Source of the DNA: Saccharobesus litoralis
Lineage (GTDB): Bacteria > Pseudomonadota > Gammaproteobacteria > Enterobacterales > Alteromonadaceae
NCBI RefSeq assembly: GCF_003063625.1
Contig: NZ_CP026604.1
Coordinates: 2,232,001-2,296,000, forward strand
Length of the DNA stretch: 64,000 nt
Direction: 5' to 3'
Below are positions 9,326-18,389 of this stretch, piece by piece. The notes below the pieces were generated by a model. It ran no database searches and was not told the DNA's origin. It saw nothing but the letters and a program-made list of their open reading frames with translations. Each line of letters starts with the position of its first letter. The first letter of the stretch is position 1. The position numbers and the translations under genes are program-made.

Positions 9326-10375
9326 TTATTCTGGCTCTCCATTGTCTTTCGCTTCACGTAATCTATCGCGGAATTTATTTTTAGCGAGTGCCTGCATATC
9401 TTCAACCGGATCGCGTTCGTCGACTATTTCACGGCCAATTAGGGTTTCGATTGCATCTTCTAAGGTGACCACCCCCTCTGTTTGACCGAATTCATCTTCA
9501 ACTAAAAATAAATGGGCATTGCGCTTAATAAATAGGTCGAGCAATTTATGGACAGATAATTTATCTGAAACCCGAAAAATGGGTTTTATGTAGTTAGCAA
9601 TGGGATCGTTGCCTTTACCATTTCGCTCTGCGTCAAATAGGTCAATACGAATGACTTTGCCAGTGACATTGTCTTTGTTATCCGCATATACGGGGATCCG
9701 GCTAAATTGTCCCGTATCTGGATTGTTGAGCGCTTCGGTCACTGTGGTGTTTTCATCTAGCATATGGACAACAGTGCGTGGGGTTAATATTTGGTCTGTG
9801 GTTTTATCGCGTAGTGTGAGTACATTGGAAAGATAAGCGTTTTCTTGTGAAAACAGGACGCCGTCTTTATGACTAAGTGAGGCTAATGCGATGATTTCAT
9901 CGCGTGTAATTTCGTTGTCTGCGTTTTTGCTAAATAACTTGGTGATACCTGTAGAAACCCAAACTAATGGGTAAACTATTTTTACCAGAGCAGAAATAAC
10001 AAATGCCGATGGAATCGCTAATCGCTGCCAAAAGGTCGCTCCTAGGGTTTTGGGAATGATCTCTGAACAATAAAGAATAACCAAGGTTAATAATACAGCA
10101 ATTAAGGTTTCCCATTCATGACCAAATACTTGAACGGCTTGTGAACCAACACCCGCTGCGCCCATGGTGTGGGCAAAAGTGTTGAGTATTAAAATACTGG
10201 AAAGGGATTCATCCATGCTATTTTTGGTTTGCATCAATTGATTACCCGCACGCGGACTTTCGCTTTTCATTTTTTCAATATAGCTGGGGGTAACCGATAG
10301 CAATACAGCTTCAAGTATGGAGCATAAAAAAGACACGCCAATGGCTACGGCTAAGTAGATAAATAATAATGTCAT
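9326..10375 (-). CDS. CNNM (DUF21) membrane protein with paired CBS domains
   Basis: The N-terminal 150 residues hold four hydrophobic segments of the DUF21/CNNM transmembrane domain, beginning LLFIYLAVAIGVSFLCSILEA. The C-terminal half is a CBS pair: about 190-250 (DQILTPRTVVHMLDENTTV) and about 255-320 (SVHKLLDLFIKRNAHLFLVED, ending GVVTLEDAIETLIG). The family includes HlyC/CorC-type proteins linked to Mg2+/Co2+ export or homeostasis at the inner membrane. At 349 residues it lacks the C-terminal CorC_HlyC domain found in longer relatives, as many short members do. It is convergent with the glycosidase and shows no functional link to the carbohydrate genes around it. Confidence 0.85.
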   Translation of the reverse strand: MTLLFIYLAVAIGVSFLCSILEAVLLSVTPSYIEKMKSESPRAGNQLMQTKNSMDESLSSILILNTFAHTMGAAGVGSQAVQVFGHEWETLIAVLLTLVILYCSEIIPKTLGATFWQRLAIPSAFVISALVKIVYPLVWVSTGITKLFSKNADNEITRDEIIALASLSHKDGVLFSQENAYLSNVLTLRDKTTDQILTPRTVVHMLDENTTVTEALNNPDTGQFSRIPVYADNKDNVTGKVIRIDLFDAERNGKGNDPIANYIKPIFRVSDKLSVHKLLDLFIKRNAHLFLVEDEFGQTEGVVTLEDAIETLIGREIVDERDPVEDMQALAKNKFRDRLREAKDNGEPE

Positions 10376-10450
10376 GATGATTATATAATTCCGTTAATTA
10401 ACCTGACTATTCTTAGCATTTGCGAGAGCTTAAGTAAACGCCTGATTTTT

Positions 10451-10491
10451 AGGGGCTTTGCTTTAGCCTAAAGAATGATATCTAAGCCCCT
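10451..10491. other. Inverted repeat downstream of the solute-binding-like gene
   Basis: AGGGGCTT and AAGCCCCT are separated by about 25 bases that hold a second small palindrome (CTTTAGGCTAAAG). There is no T-run on the minus side, so terminator function for the gene ending at 10505 is uncertain. Confidence 0.35.
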
Positions 10492-10504
10492 TCAAACGAC
10501 ATAA

Positions 10505-11473
10505 TTATTCACTGACTGAATTGGCCTCTAAATCGCGTAATTCAGCTATATCGAAATTGTATTGTTGGTACTGAGGATCAATTTCATGAATAAAAGGGTT
10601 ATCTAGCTCTATTATATGTCTTTGGCTAAGGCGCGTACGCTTAATACTTTCGCCGTAGTAGTTGAACCATAGTTGCTGAAATTTGCCAGATTCATACGCT
10701 AGCTTCAAGCCGCGCATAACACGCTGAGCATTAGCTATGTTGTCTTTTGCTGTAAAGTAAAAACGAGGCATGGGGTAGTGCAGTGCAATGTTTTGTTCGA
10801 GTACTAGTTTGGGGTACTTAGGTTTAAAATTTCGGTACTCGTGTAGCCATTCGTTAGCCCCTCTAAAAAAATATTCAGCGCGTTGACTGGCGATCATGGC
10901 AAACATGTTATCGTACTTAGATACGGTGAATACGTTAATTCCATTGTGTTTCAAAATTTGTGTATCTAGCCAACCTATACCTTGTACTGTGCGATGTCGT
11001 GATAATTGCACTAAATCATTAGGTGGTTTGAGATTATTGTTGTTAGCCACAAAGCTGACTCGATAACCGACAATGCCACGCTCAAGTGGAAACTCAACGG
11101 CATGCAGTTGTTTTAAGAGATCGTTGCGTGCTGAAAACTTAATAAAAAAGTTGTGGCCGTAAAATCCCTTAATTGCTAACACCTCTGTTCGCTTTAAATT
11201 GACGTGGGTTTGACCCGATTGGTCGGCTTGATGGGTCGGTTGTAATTTAAACGGGGTTGGGTGTTGGTCTTGGGTAAGGCTAAGCGCTAATTGTAATAGT
11301 TCAATTTCGTATTGATTGCGCTGGTCTTTGCTGTCCATTGCTGCCATATGAACAAATATTTCAGGTTGTTGCGCATAGGCAATTTGACTGGTTAAAGTTA
11401 GCAGCCAAACGAATAATACACCTACCTGTGTCAATTGTTTTACTGGTTTGCAAGGTTTGGTGCTATTGATCAT
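10505..11473 (-). CDS. Periplasmic solute-binding-like protein (SBP family 3 type)
   Basis: This 322-residue protein has a cleavable signal peptide (hydrophobic VGVLFVWLLTLTSQ, likely cut after AYA). The body resembles the stand-alone periplasmic amino-acid-binding-like proteins common in Alteromonadales: an early EIELLQLALSLT helix, a central VQGIGWLDTQILKHNG segment, an AMIASQRAEYFFRG segment, and a C-terminal AYESGKFQQLWFNYYGE segment typical of SBP_bac_3 folds. There is no permease or ATPase gene nearby, so transport is not supported. Such orphans are often sensory or of unknown role. The ligand cannot be told from the sequence. It is transcribed away from the CBS protein gene boundary on the same strand, with 129 bp between. 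Confidence 0.65.
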   Translation of the reverse strand: MINSTKPCKPVKQLTQVGVLFVWLLTLTSQIAYAQQPEIFVHMAAMDSKDQRNQYEIELLQLALSLTQDQHPTPFKLQPTHQADQSGQTHVNLKRTEVLAIKGFYGHNFFIKFSARNDLLKQLHAVEFPLERGIVGYRVSFVANNNNLKPPNDLVQLSRHRTVQGIGWLDTQILKHNGINVFTVSKYDNMFAMIASQRAEYFFRGANEWLHEYRNFKPKYPKLVLEQNIALHYPMPRFYFTAKDNIANAQRVMRGLKLAYESGKFQQLWFNYYGESIKRTRLSQRHIIELDNPFIHEIDPQYQQYNFDIAELRDLEANSVSE

Positions 11474-11646
11474 TTATATCGCTTATTCTAAATTTTAAAA
11501 AATCCTTTTATTCAGTTAAATATTTTATCAATTTATTTAAAGTCACTGTTCCAGAGCACAGTGCGCGCTGGATCGAGTTATAGTTATTGTAGCGTATTTA
11601 TCACTATTTAGTACTTTGCAAAATTGCGCAACTTCTGTGTAGAAAC

Positions 11647-11670
11647 TGGCGCAGTTAGGTAACTGCGCCA
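11647..11670 (-). terminator. Perfect 10-bp stem-loop after the GH43-like gene
   Basis: TGGCGCAGTT and AACTGCGCCA enclose the 4-base loop AGGT. It lies 63 bp past the GH43-like stop. On the minus strand it is followed by GTTTCT, a short U-tract only, so it may terminate or protect the transcript end. Confidence 0.5.
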
Positions 11671-11732
11671 CATTTTACATAAATAATAGCCTAGCGGTTT
11701 TATTACTATGTTTTTACGCCAAACAGATATTG

Positions 11733-12947
11733 TTAAAACTGTTGCACCTCTTCTGGCCCTGGATATTTATACCTCTCATCAAGCACGTCAAAATATACAT
11801 CCCCCTTTGTATCTAGTTTGGGTTCTATCGGTACTAACATAAAACCACTGCTCATTGGGGTGATGGCTTTGTCAGCTTGATTGGTTAGATGTTTGATTTG
11901 CTCGTGGCTATAGACATTGCCGTTTTTAAACGCCGTTACCCACCAATTACCTTGTTTGTCTTTGAAAGGTGTTCCATGACCCAAAAAACGCCCTAAAAAT
12001 TTTCGGTCACTGTATGGGCCTTGCAGATTATCGGCTGTAGCATAATACATATTGTAGCTGCCATGGCGCATTTTATCAGTACTCCAACCCGTACCAAAAA
12101 TGACATACTTGTCAAAAATTTTCACCATAGATAAGCCTTCATGACCTATCTTACGATTGGCTGGGTCTACTCTAAATGATGGTCCGGCGAATTGATCTAA
12201 ACTGGGTTGCATTGGCGTAACTTCATACGCTTTACTGAGTAAATATACGCTGTTGTCATCATCGACAAAAAAAGTTGGATCGTGACGGTGGCCAAAACTA
12301 GAACCAGGGTAAGGTTCAGCATAAGGGCCCATTGGGTTGTCGGCAATTAATAAGTTGGCGCGTTTCACGCTAGTTGTATGAGTGATCACCCATTTGTTGT
12401 TTATGTAGTGGAGCTCCGGCGCCCACATCATGGGTTTACGTCCCAATGCTTTGCCGCGTTCGCTAAGTTCGTCTTTCCAACTTAAATTAGCAAATCTAAA
12501 TGGCACGCCGAGTAACTGCCAGTCTAGTAAGTCTTTACTGCGCCAAATTTCAACCCCTTCAGTTAAATGATTATTGGGATCACCGCCTTCAATTCTGTCT
12601 AGGCGGGTGCCTGTATAATAGTAGTAATCATCAGGCCCGAGCATAATATAAGGATCACGTAAAAATAAGCCGTTAAAAAATTGTACGGCTTGTTTTCGTT
12701 CAGCCAATTGCTGTCGTTGCTCGGCAGAGGCTATAAATTGTTTGGGTACAATATTAGGGCCGGTAAGTGGCGGTGCCATTGTTGCTTGAATAGCTTTTTC
12801 TGTTGCCATTCCCGTACTAGCGGGTTTATTTGCGGAGGACGGGTTAGCAGTACTTGAATCAGCAGAGTTTGGTCCAGAAATATTGAGTTGACAGGCACTA
12901 AGCAGGCTCGTTATCAGGGCGACAGATAGTGTGGTTAATTTATTCAT
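11733..12947 (-). CDS. GH43-like glycosidase lipoprotein
   Basis: The signal ends LLSAC (Cys19), then a Ser/Ala/Asn-rich linker to about residue 60. The five-bladed propeller begins with FLRDPYIML, where Asp98 fits the GH43 catalytic base. HRHDPTFF holds Asp223, fitting the pKa-modulating Asp, and GHEGLSM holds Glu270, fitting the general acid. WAPELHY at 175-181 is another typical GH43-superfamily segment. The protein likely acts as an exo-glycosidase on side chains or on an anhydrogalactose-type end; the substrate is inferred only. It lies 35 bp after the nucleoside-hydrolase-like gene on the same strand and is probably its operon partner. GH117-type or other GH43-superfamily enzymes remain alternatives. 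Confidence 0.75.
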   Translation of the reverse strand: MNKLTTLSVALITSLLSACQLNISGPNSADSSTANPSSANKPASTGMATEKAIQATMAPPLTGPNIVPKQFIASAEQRQQLAERKQAVQFFNGLFLRDPYIMLGPDDYYYYTGTRLDRIEGGDPNNHLTEGVEIWRSKDLLDWQLLGVPFRFANLSWKDELSERGKALGRKPMMWAPELHYINNKWVITHTTSVKRANLLIADNPMGPYAEPYPGSSFGHRHDPTFFVDDDNSVYLLSKAYEVTPMQPSLDQFAGPSFRVDPANRKIGHEGLSMVKIFDKYVIFGTGWSTDKMRHGSYNMYYATADNLQGPYSDRKFLGRFLGHGTPFKDKQGNWWVTAFKNGNVYSHEQIKHLTNQADKAITPMSSGFMLVPIEPKLDTKGDVYFDVLDERYKYPGPEEVQQF

Positions 12948-12982
12948 GCTTGGTTCTTTTTTCTTTTAGTTTGTTTAGGTTT

Positions 12983-14254
12983 TTATAGCCAATACTGTTT
13001 TTGCCAATCACCATAGCTGACAACAACTTGGTAAGATTTTTCGGCTTTAACAGGGATTTGTAACTCTTGGTTACCAAAGCTGAATTTACCGTTTTTGACT
13101 TCAGCTCCTGAATTATCAAAAACTTGATAATTCATATCAGCGTAGGGGGCGTAAACCTCGTACTTACCTTTCTTTTTATACACATAGGTAAAAAACTCGC
13201 TTAGGTGTTCTTTGGTAAATGGACTACCTGCTGCTGCGTTATTTCGCTGTGCTAAATCTTGCATCATCGCCGGTGCGGCATCATAGAATCGCTTAACATT
13301 GTCGCGCTCTTGGTCAATGCTTAAGCTGCCATCGTTAGGATAGGTTTGGGTATTGACCGGGTATAAGTTAGTTAGCAACCAATGGGTCGCTGCATCGCTT
13401 TGATCTGGCTTGCCGTAATAGAACTTACCTCGTAAAAATAGCTGACCTAGGCGACTGTTTTCAAATTGTTCCATTTGCTCAAAGTTAACTGAACCGTTAA
13501 CCAAGCCTTTTTGCCCAGCCGAGCCCACTTCGATAAATTTAACGTTAGGCTCTTTTAATGCGATTTGATGCATATAGTCGCAGGCAGGGTAATCATCCCA
13601 ACAGTTTGCCACTTTAAACGGTTGCTCAACGCTACCTTGTGAAAGCTGAGATTTAGTCCAGTGTGAAATGACTGTGATATTGCTTAATGTCTTGTGATCG
13701 CCAGTATCTAACAAATGCTTAATGGCAATCGCAGGCTCTGTGATTGGCCCCCAAGATAACACTGCTACAGGGTTGTTTTTAGCGAAATTGATTAATTGTT
13801 TTACCGTATTAAATTCGGATAAATCTGAGTAGTCACGCTTAGGGTTAAACTGATGTGGATTGGTTTTTTGGGTTAAACTTGACCATTGAAAATTAATTTC
13901 GGATTGTGCATTTGGGAACTGTTGTTGTAAGCGTTTAATATCTGAACGATAAGCATTAACAAAAGTCTGCTCGACAAAAGGCATGGGATTTTGCAGGTTT
14001 ATACGATTAGTTGAACCGACAACTACTGAAACGATGTTAAATCGATCTGCGTTAAGTAAAAATGATGCCAGCGATACTATGTCATCGGGATCGGTTTGTG
14101 GGTGACCACCGCTACGTCTATCGCGAGGGTCGGATAAATCGCTATATACCCAGACGTTGGGTTTATCGCTAGTCATTTGTGATGGCTTATTTACGTTGCT
14201 ACAGCTAGCTAGCGTTAAACAAGCACATAAAGACAAAAGGATGCGAATAGACAT
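12983..14254 (-). CDS. Nucleoside-hydrolase-like lipoprotein (DUF1593/Sde182-like)
   Basis: I chose the ATG at 14254. AGGAG stands six bases before it, while it directly abuts the in-frame ATG at 14260. From this start the lipobox is LASC with Cys18. The domain opens with VWVYSDLSDPRDR and then TDPDDIVSLASFLL, an acidic cluster like the calcium-binding aspartates of nucleoside hydrolases. AVLSWGPITEPAIAIKHLL fits the family's central helix. A C-terminal beta-sandwich (about 345-423) ends the protein. Proteins of this fold occur in polysaccharide loci, where the fold may have been recruited for glycoside cleavage rather than nucleosides. The role here is inferred from context. It precedes the GH43-like gene by 35 bp. 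Confidence 0.7.
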   Translation of the reverse strand: MSIRILLSLCACLTLASCSNVNKPSQMTSDKPNVWVYSDLSDPRDRRSGGHPQTDPDDIVSLASFLLNADRFNIVSVVVGSTNRINLQNPMPFVEQTFVNAYRSDIKRLQQQFPNAQSEINFQWSSLTQKTNPHQFNPKRDYSDLSEFNTVKQLINFAKNNPVAVLSWGPITEPAIAIKHLLDTGDHKTLSNITVISHWTKSQLSQGSVEQPFKVANCWDDYPACDYMHQIALKEPNVKFIEVGSAGQKGLVNGSVNFEQMEQFENSRLGQLFLRGKFYYGKPDQSDAATHWLLTNLYPVNTQTYPNDGSLSIDQERDNVKRFYDAAPAMMQDLAQRNNAAAGSPFTKEHLSEFFTYVYKKKGKYEVYAPYADMNYQVFDNSGAEVKNGKFSFGNQELQIPVKAEKSYQVVVSYGDWQKQYWL

Positions 14255-14277
14255 AGGCATCTCCTAAAATTTTTATT

Positions 14278-14490
14278 GTAGGTCGACCCTCGCTTAAAGC
14301 GCCTACTTTTGGTGGGTCGACAAAGGTTGAGAACATAAAGCAATGTTGCAGCTGAAAACCAAGTCGTTAGCAGCTTCACTGCCGTCGTTGAAATAAATTA
14401 TCTACACGGATGTAGGGGAATTTTTGTAGGTTCGACGCTCGCGTCGTATTTTTGCCTTTGACGAAGCAGCAGCTTCGACCTACAAGGAAT
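14278..14490. repeat. Dispersed palindromic repeat block (copy near 14 kb)
   Basis: The gap 14261-14629 contains TCGACCCTCGCTTAAAGCGC with CCTACTTTTGGTGGGTCGAC, the palindrome CTACACGGATGTAG at 14402-14415, TTCGACGCTCGCGTCG, and TTTGACGAAGCAGCAGCTTC followed by GACCTAC. These are the same units as at 5.02-5.16 kb, in another order. No gene is evident. Confidence 0.65.
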
Positions 14491-14591
14491 TCAACTGTTC
14501 TCCGTTTTCAAAAACACTTGCTATCTTTTGAGTTCGTGTCTTTGTCGGTATAAAACCGACCCTACAAAGAAATTAAATTAACTCTAAAAAT

Positions 14592-14619
14592 AAAAAGCCG
14601 AGCGGGTTTGGCTCGGCTT
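14592..14619 (-). terminator. Intrinsic terminator of the GH27 gene
   Basis: AAGCCGAGC and GCTCGGCTT form a perfect 9-bp GC-rich stem with a 7-base loop. On the minus strand it is followed by TTTTTATTTTT. It lies 10 bp past the GH27 stop codon. Confidence 0.88.
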
Positions 14620-14629
14620 AGATTCGTGA

Positions 14630-16207
14630 TTATTGGTTGTTATGCTTACGCTTGCCTGTTGGTGGTACCCAAGCTTCAGATGAACCTGGAATACGTGAGA
14701 AGCGATATAAGCCCGCGCCATGTGGTGGTAGTTCAACCGAGAATTTAACTTCAGCTTCACCTATTTGTTTCTGTGCCCAAAGGTCACGAACTTTGTAAGC
14801 ACCGCGCATATCTTCCATTTCAAACTTAAAGCCGACTTCTTTGGCTTTCGAGCCTAAGTTGAATAGTGCAATAAACTTGTCACCGTTTGCTGGGTCTTCA
14901 GCATACCAAGCCGCATAATAGGCGTCTTTATCACCTTTCTTATCTGTTTCTTGGTCAACACGGATAATTTGACGGTTGTTAGTACTGTTTTGGTTTACGT
15001 AAAGCACTTCGTCATTTTTGAAGAAGGTTTTAATTTCTTCCATCGGAGTTGTGGTTAGCTCGGCACCTATCATTAACGGTGAACGTGCCATGCTAAATAA
15101 GGTCATCAAGCTATATTTTTCGTCGGTAGTGAATTTAGACATACGCTCTTTACCATGCGGTCTATCATCAAGCGATAAACGACCAAATGGGATCATGTCA
15201 GCGTCTGGCCAAGTACCACCACCAATAAACGGCGACCATTTATCTAATAACTGGAAGCTACGACTTAAATCTTCCCAGCGATCCCAGAAATCGGCAGAAA
15301 CACGCCACATGTTGGCATTTTTTTCTAAGTGATTAGCATGAGCAATTGGTGCTTCACCACAAGATAAACTTAACACCATAGGACGCCCTGAGTTATCTAT
15401 CGCTTTACGCATCATTTCGATTTCGCCAGCGAAATAGCTGTGGAAAGGTGCACCACATGAACCCATCATGTCGTCAGCTTTAATATAATCTACGCCCCAT
15501 TCAGCGTATTGCTCGAACATAGCATTGTAAAACTCTTGCGCGCCTTCGTTACGTTGATCAATACCGAACATATTGTTTAACCAACCGGCGTGATCATTAA
15601 ATTTACCAATGTCACGTGCGGTTTTATCTGTACCTTTGATTGGCGTATCTAAATACCAAGCTTGGCGGTGCATACCACGCATAATATGAATACCAAATTT
15701 CATACCTTTGCTATGCACGTAATCAGCTAATGGCTTAAAGCCTTTACCACCAGCAGATGACGGGAAGCGTTCAGGAGCGGGTTGTAAACGACCATATTCA
15801 TCAAGTGTTACCGCTTCAGGGTATTTCATTGACCCATCTTCATTTAAACGAATGTTCGGGTGACCAACACGGCGAACATAGCTGTCTTTAGTATTGTACG
15901 CACCCGGTTCAGGGTTCCACCATATATAGTCGATAACGGCATATTCCCAACCATGCTCAAGTAAATTCTCTGCCATAAAATCTACTGTTTTACGGTAGTC
16001 TTCTTCAGTTACGCGACTATCCCAAGCATCAAAACTGTTCCAACCTAACGGTGGCTTTTCTGCCACTTTAGTTAACAAGCTAGTTGTGTTGTCTTGTGCA
16101 GCAGGCGAACTAACTTGGCTCGATGTTTCTGAGCTTGTCATATTGCAGCCAGTAAGCACTGCCAATGAAAGCGCCGAAACTGCCGAAATGGTGGTTAATA
16201 AATTCAT
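14630..16207 (-). CDS. GH27 family glycosidase lipoprotein (alpha-galactosidase-like)
   Basis: The lipobox is VLTGC with Cys21. The TIM barrel starts with KPPLGWNSFDAWD (51-63), the usual GH27 opening. VIDYIWW follows at 91-97. VDYIKADD at 239-246 places the catalytic nucleophile at Asp245, and WRVSADFWD at 301-309 gives the acid/base as Asp306. A beta-sandwich closes the protein. Family members are retaining enzymes removing alpha-galactose, alpha-N-acetylgalactosamine or beta-L-arabinopyranose. Within a sulfatase cluster, alpha-galactose or a derivative is the likeliest target, which is inference. It has its own terminator, and its upstream gap carries long direct repeats, so it is likely a single-gene unit divergent from the sulfatases. 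Confidence 0.88.
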   Translation of the reverse strand: MNLLTTISAVSALSLAVLTGCNMTSSETSSQVSSPAAQDNTTSLLTKVAEKPPLGWNSFDAWDSRVTEEDYRKTVDFMAENLLEHGWEYAVIDYIWWNPEPGAYNTKDSYVRRVGHPNIRLNEDGSMKYPEAVTLDEYGRLQPAPERFPSSAGGKGFKPLADYVHSKGMKFGIHIMRGMHRQAWYLDTPIKGTDKTARDIGKFNDHAGWLNNMFGIDQRNEGAQEFYNAMFEQYAEWGVDYIKADDMMGSCGAPFHSYFAGEIEMMRKAIDNSGRPMVLSLSCGEAPIAHANHLEKNANMWRVSADFWDRWEDLSRSFQLLDKWSPFIGGGTWPDADMIPFGRLSLDDRPHGKERMSKFTTDEKYSLMTLFSMARSPLMIGAELTTTPMEEIKTFFKNDEVLYVNQNSTNNRQIIRVDQETDKKGDKDAYYAAWYAEDPANGDKFIALFNLGSKAKEVGFKFEMEDMRGAYKVRDLWAQKQIGEAEVKFSVELPPHGAGLYRFSRIPGSSEAWVPPTGKRKHNNQ

Positions 16208-16375
16208 AAAGTCCCCGTTCGGTTTTATATACGTGTGTGAAGTATATATCGTGTTGCTAATTTGTGAATGTTATATAATAATACAAATAAGTTTGGTGTT
16301 TATCAAATTATTTTAGTTAAGAAGTGCAAACAATTGGTTAACAAGTCTGTAGGTCGAGGCTTGCCTCGACAATGC

Positions 16376-16746
16376 GACGTGCACGTCGAATAACACAGGC
16401 GTTCAGTTGGTTGCAAATTCAACCACCGCCAAATTGGGTTGAATAGGTAGAACAATAAAACCTGCTGTTTGTAAGCATGATGCTTGATAAGCGTGTTTTG
16501 CGGTGGGTAGTTTTGTGTATTTGAGTATTTCCGGTTAATGCGACGTACACGACGCGCTAGCAAGGTGTTGTAGGTTCGACGTGTACGTCGAATAACACAA
16601 GCGTTCAGTTGGATGCAAATTCAACCACCGCCAAATTGGGTTGAATAGGTAGAACAATAAAACCTGCTATTTGTAAGCATGATGCTTGATAAGCGTGTTT
16701 TGCGGTGGGTAGTTTTGTGTATTTGAGTATTTCCGGTTAATGCGAC
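16376..16746. repeat. Direct repeat with 202-bp offset, two copies of about 169 bp
   Basis: Copy 1 at 16376-16544 and copy 2 at 16578-16746 are nearly identical, starting GACGTGCACGTCGAATAACA or GACGTGTACGTCGAATAACA. Each begins with a palindrome around GACGTGYACGTC and ends TTCCGGTTAATGCGAC. No gene is evident in the gap 16208-16880. A further dispersed unit (CACTGAGCTTGTCGAAGTG) begins near 16774. Confidence 0.85.
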
Positions 16747-16880
16747 CTAAAAGAGTGCTTCATAAATAAGTTCACACTGAGCTTGTCGAAGTGTTTTTAA
16801 TTGAAAAAGTAACAAGACTTCGACTGCTTCGCGCTCAGTCTGAAGGGCATTGTTAACCTAAACAATAACGAGGCTATGTT

Positions 16881-18374
16881 GTGATAAAGCGAATTTTTAT
16901 AAGGCAAAAAGCCAAACAACTTACATTCAGGTTTAAGGCACTGCTGGCTATAACCTTGAGCCTTTTTGCCTTTGTCGGGATACCGCAAGTTTTAGCTAAA
17001 CCAGTAAATAAGCCCAATATCATTATCTATGTAACTGATGACCAAGGGTTAGAAACCTTGGGCATTTATGGTGGTAAAGATGTTCCGACACCACATTTAG
17101 ATAGCTTTGCTAAGCAAGGCGTTTACTTTACTCATGCGTTTGCCTCAGCCTCTAGTTGTGCTGTTAGTCGTGCCAATATACTTTCCGGTCAGCATGGTCA
17201 TGTAAACGGTATGTATGGCCACGCGCATGGCAAGCATCATTTTTCTAGTTTTGATAATACCTTGTCGTTGCCGAATCGTTTGACGCAAGAAGGTTACCGC
17301 ACTGCACGAGTGGGTAAATATCATCTCGCCCCAGCTGAGGTATATCAGTTTGATCAGGTACTATCGGGCAAAACTAAATCGGGTTTTGCCTCTGGGCGCA
17401 GCTTAGTTGAAATGGCTGATGAGGTCATGAGCTTTGTTAAAGCTGAAGGGGAAGCAGGTAAACAGCAGCCTTTCTTTTTATATATAGCGCCAAACGATCC
17501 GCATCGTGCAGCTCCACATCAATTTGATAAAGCCAATAGCTTTGGTAATCGTAAAGGCGGTTATCCCGGTGTAAAGCCATTTAGGCAAAAGCCAAGTGAA
17601 GTCGGTATTCCTAACTACTTGCCTGATTTACCGCAAATTCGTGACGAAATGGTTGAGTTTAATGAATCGATCTCGCGTATTGATCAAGGCTTTGGTCGTT
17701 TAATTCAAAATTTGAAACAGGCAGGCGTGTTTGAGAACACCATAATCTTGTTTTTATCTGACAATGGCACGCCGATGCCAAATGCCAAAACGACGCTTTA
17801 CGACACCGGCATTCGTTTACCTTTATTAATGCACGTACCTGGCATTCAGCGCCAAGGCAAAATAGATGATGCCTTGGTGTCTTGGGTCGATTTAACGCCC
17901 ACTTTATTGGATTTAGCGGGGGTAAAATATAAAGCCGACAGCTTTAATGGCCGCAGTTTTAAAACCGTTTTGAATGGTAAAAATACGGACGATTTTTCAG
18001 AAGTATACGCCTCACATAATTTTCATGAAATCACCATGTATTATCCAATGCGCGCAGTGCGTGATAAACGTTACAAGCTCATTTGGAATATTGCCCATCG
18101 CTTGGAATATCCAACGGGTTGGAATGTTTGGGATTCCAGTACTAATTATGCGATCCGTGAATCAGGTGTCACTCACCTAGGTCAGCGTTTAGTACAAGAC
18201 TATAAATTCCGCGCCGAATACGAACTCTATGATCTGATTAATGACCCATTAGAGGTCAACAACCTAGCTTATCGAGCAAAGCATCAAACCACACTTAATA
18301 AATATAAAAATAAAATCAAACAATTTGTCACCCAAACGCAGGATCCGTGGGCGATCAAATTAATTCATGAATAA
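16881..18374 (+). CDS. S1 family sulfatase with atypical activation motif CAVSR
   Basis: The start is GTG, preceded by ACGAGG; the nearby ATG at 16876 stops after two codons. The signal peptide is hydrophobic (LLAITLSLFAFVGIP) with cleavage likely after VLA (39). The sulfatase core begins PNIIIYVTDDQG, with metal-binding Asp53 and Asp54. The formylglycine site is Cys93 in CAVSR (93-97), followed by ANILSGQ. The third position is Val where Pro or Ala is normal. LSDNGTPMP and YPMRAVRDKRYKLIWN are typical of the S1_8-type neighbourhood. It probably hydrolyses sulfate esters of a marine polysaccharide in the periplasm. It is followed 15 bp later by a paralogue with the standard CSASR motif. No maturase gene is in the window. 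Confidence 0.88.
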   Translation: MIKRIFIRQKAKQLTFRFKALLAITLSLFAFVGIPQVLAKPVNKPNIIIYVTDDQGLETLGIYGGKDVPTPHLDSFAKQGVYFTHAFASASSCAVSRANILSGQHGHVNGMYGHAHGKHHFSSFDNTLSLPNRLTQEGYRTARVGKYHLAPAEVYQFDQVLSGKTKSGFASGRSLVEMADEVMSFVKAEGEAGKQQPFFLYIAPNDPHRAAPHQFDKANSFGNRKGGYPGVKPFRQKPSEVGIPNYLPDLPQIRDEMVEFNESISRIDQGFGRLIQNLKQAGVFENTIILFLSDNGTPMPNAKTTLYDTGIRLPLLMHVPGIQRQGKIDDALVSWVDLTPTLLDLAGVKYKADSFNGRSFKTVLNGKNTDDFSEVYASHNFHEITMYYPMRAVRDKRYKLIWNIAHRLEYPTGWNVWDSSTNYAIRESGVTHLGQRLVQDYKFRAEYELYDLINDPLEVNNLAYRAKHQTTLNKYKNKIKQFVTQTQDPWAIKLIHE

Positions 18375-18389
18375 CGTCTGAGGTTTTAA

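Noticed and set aside
10440-10500. Intrinsic terminator for the solute-binding-like gene
   Set aside because: The inverted repeat has a long loop and no T-run on the minus strand, so it is listed only as an inverted repeat.
16303-16563. 86-codon frame on the minus strand
   Set aside because: It comes from the 202-bp direct repeat and has no protein-like features or ribosome site.
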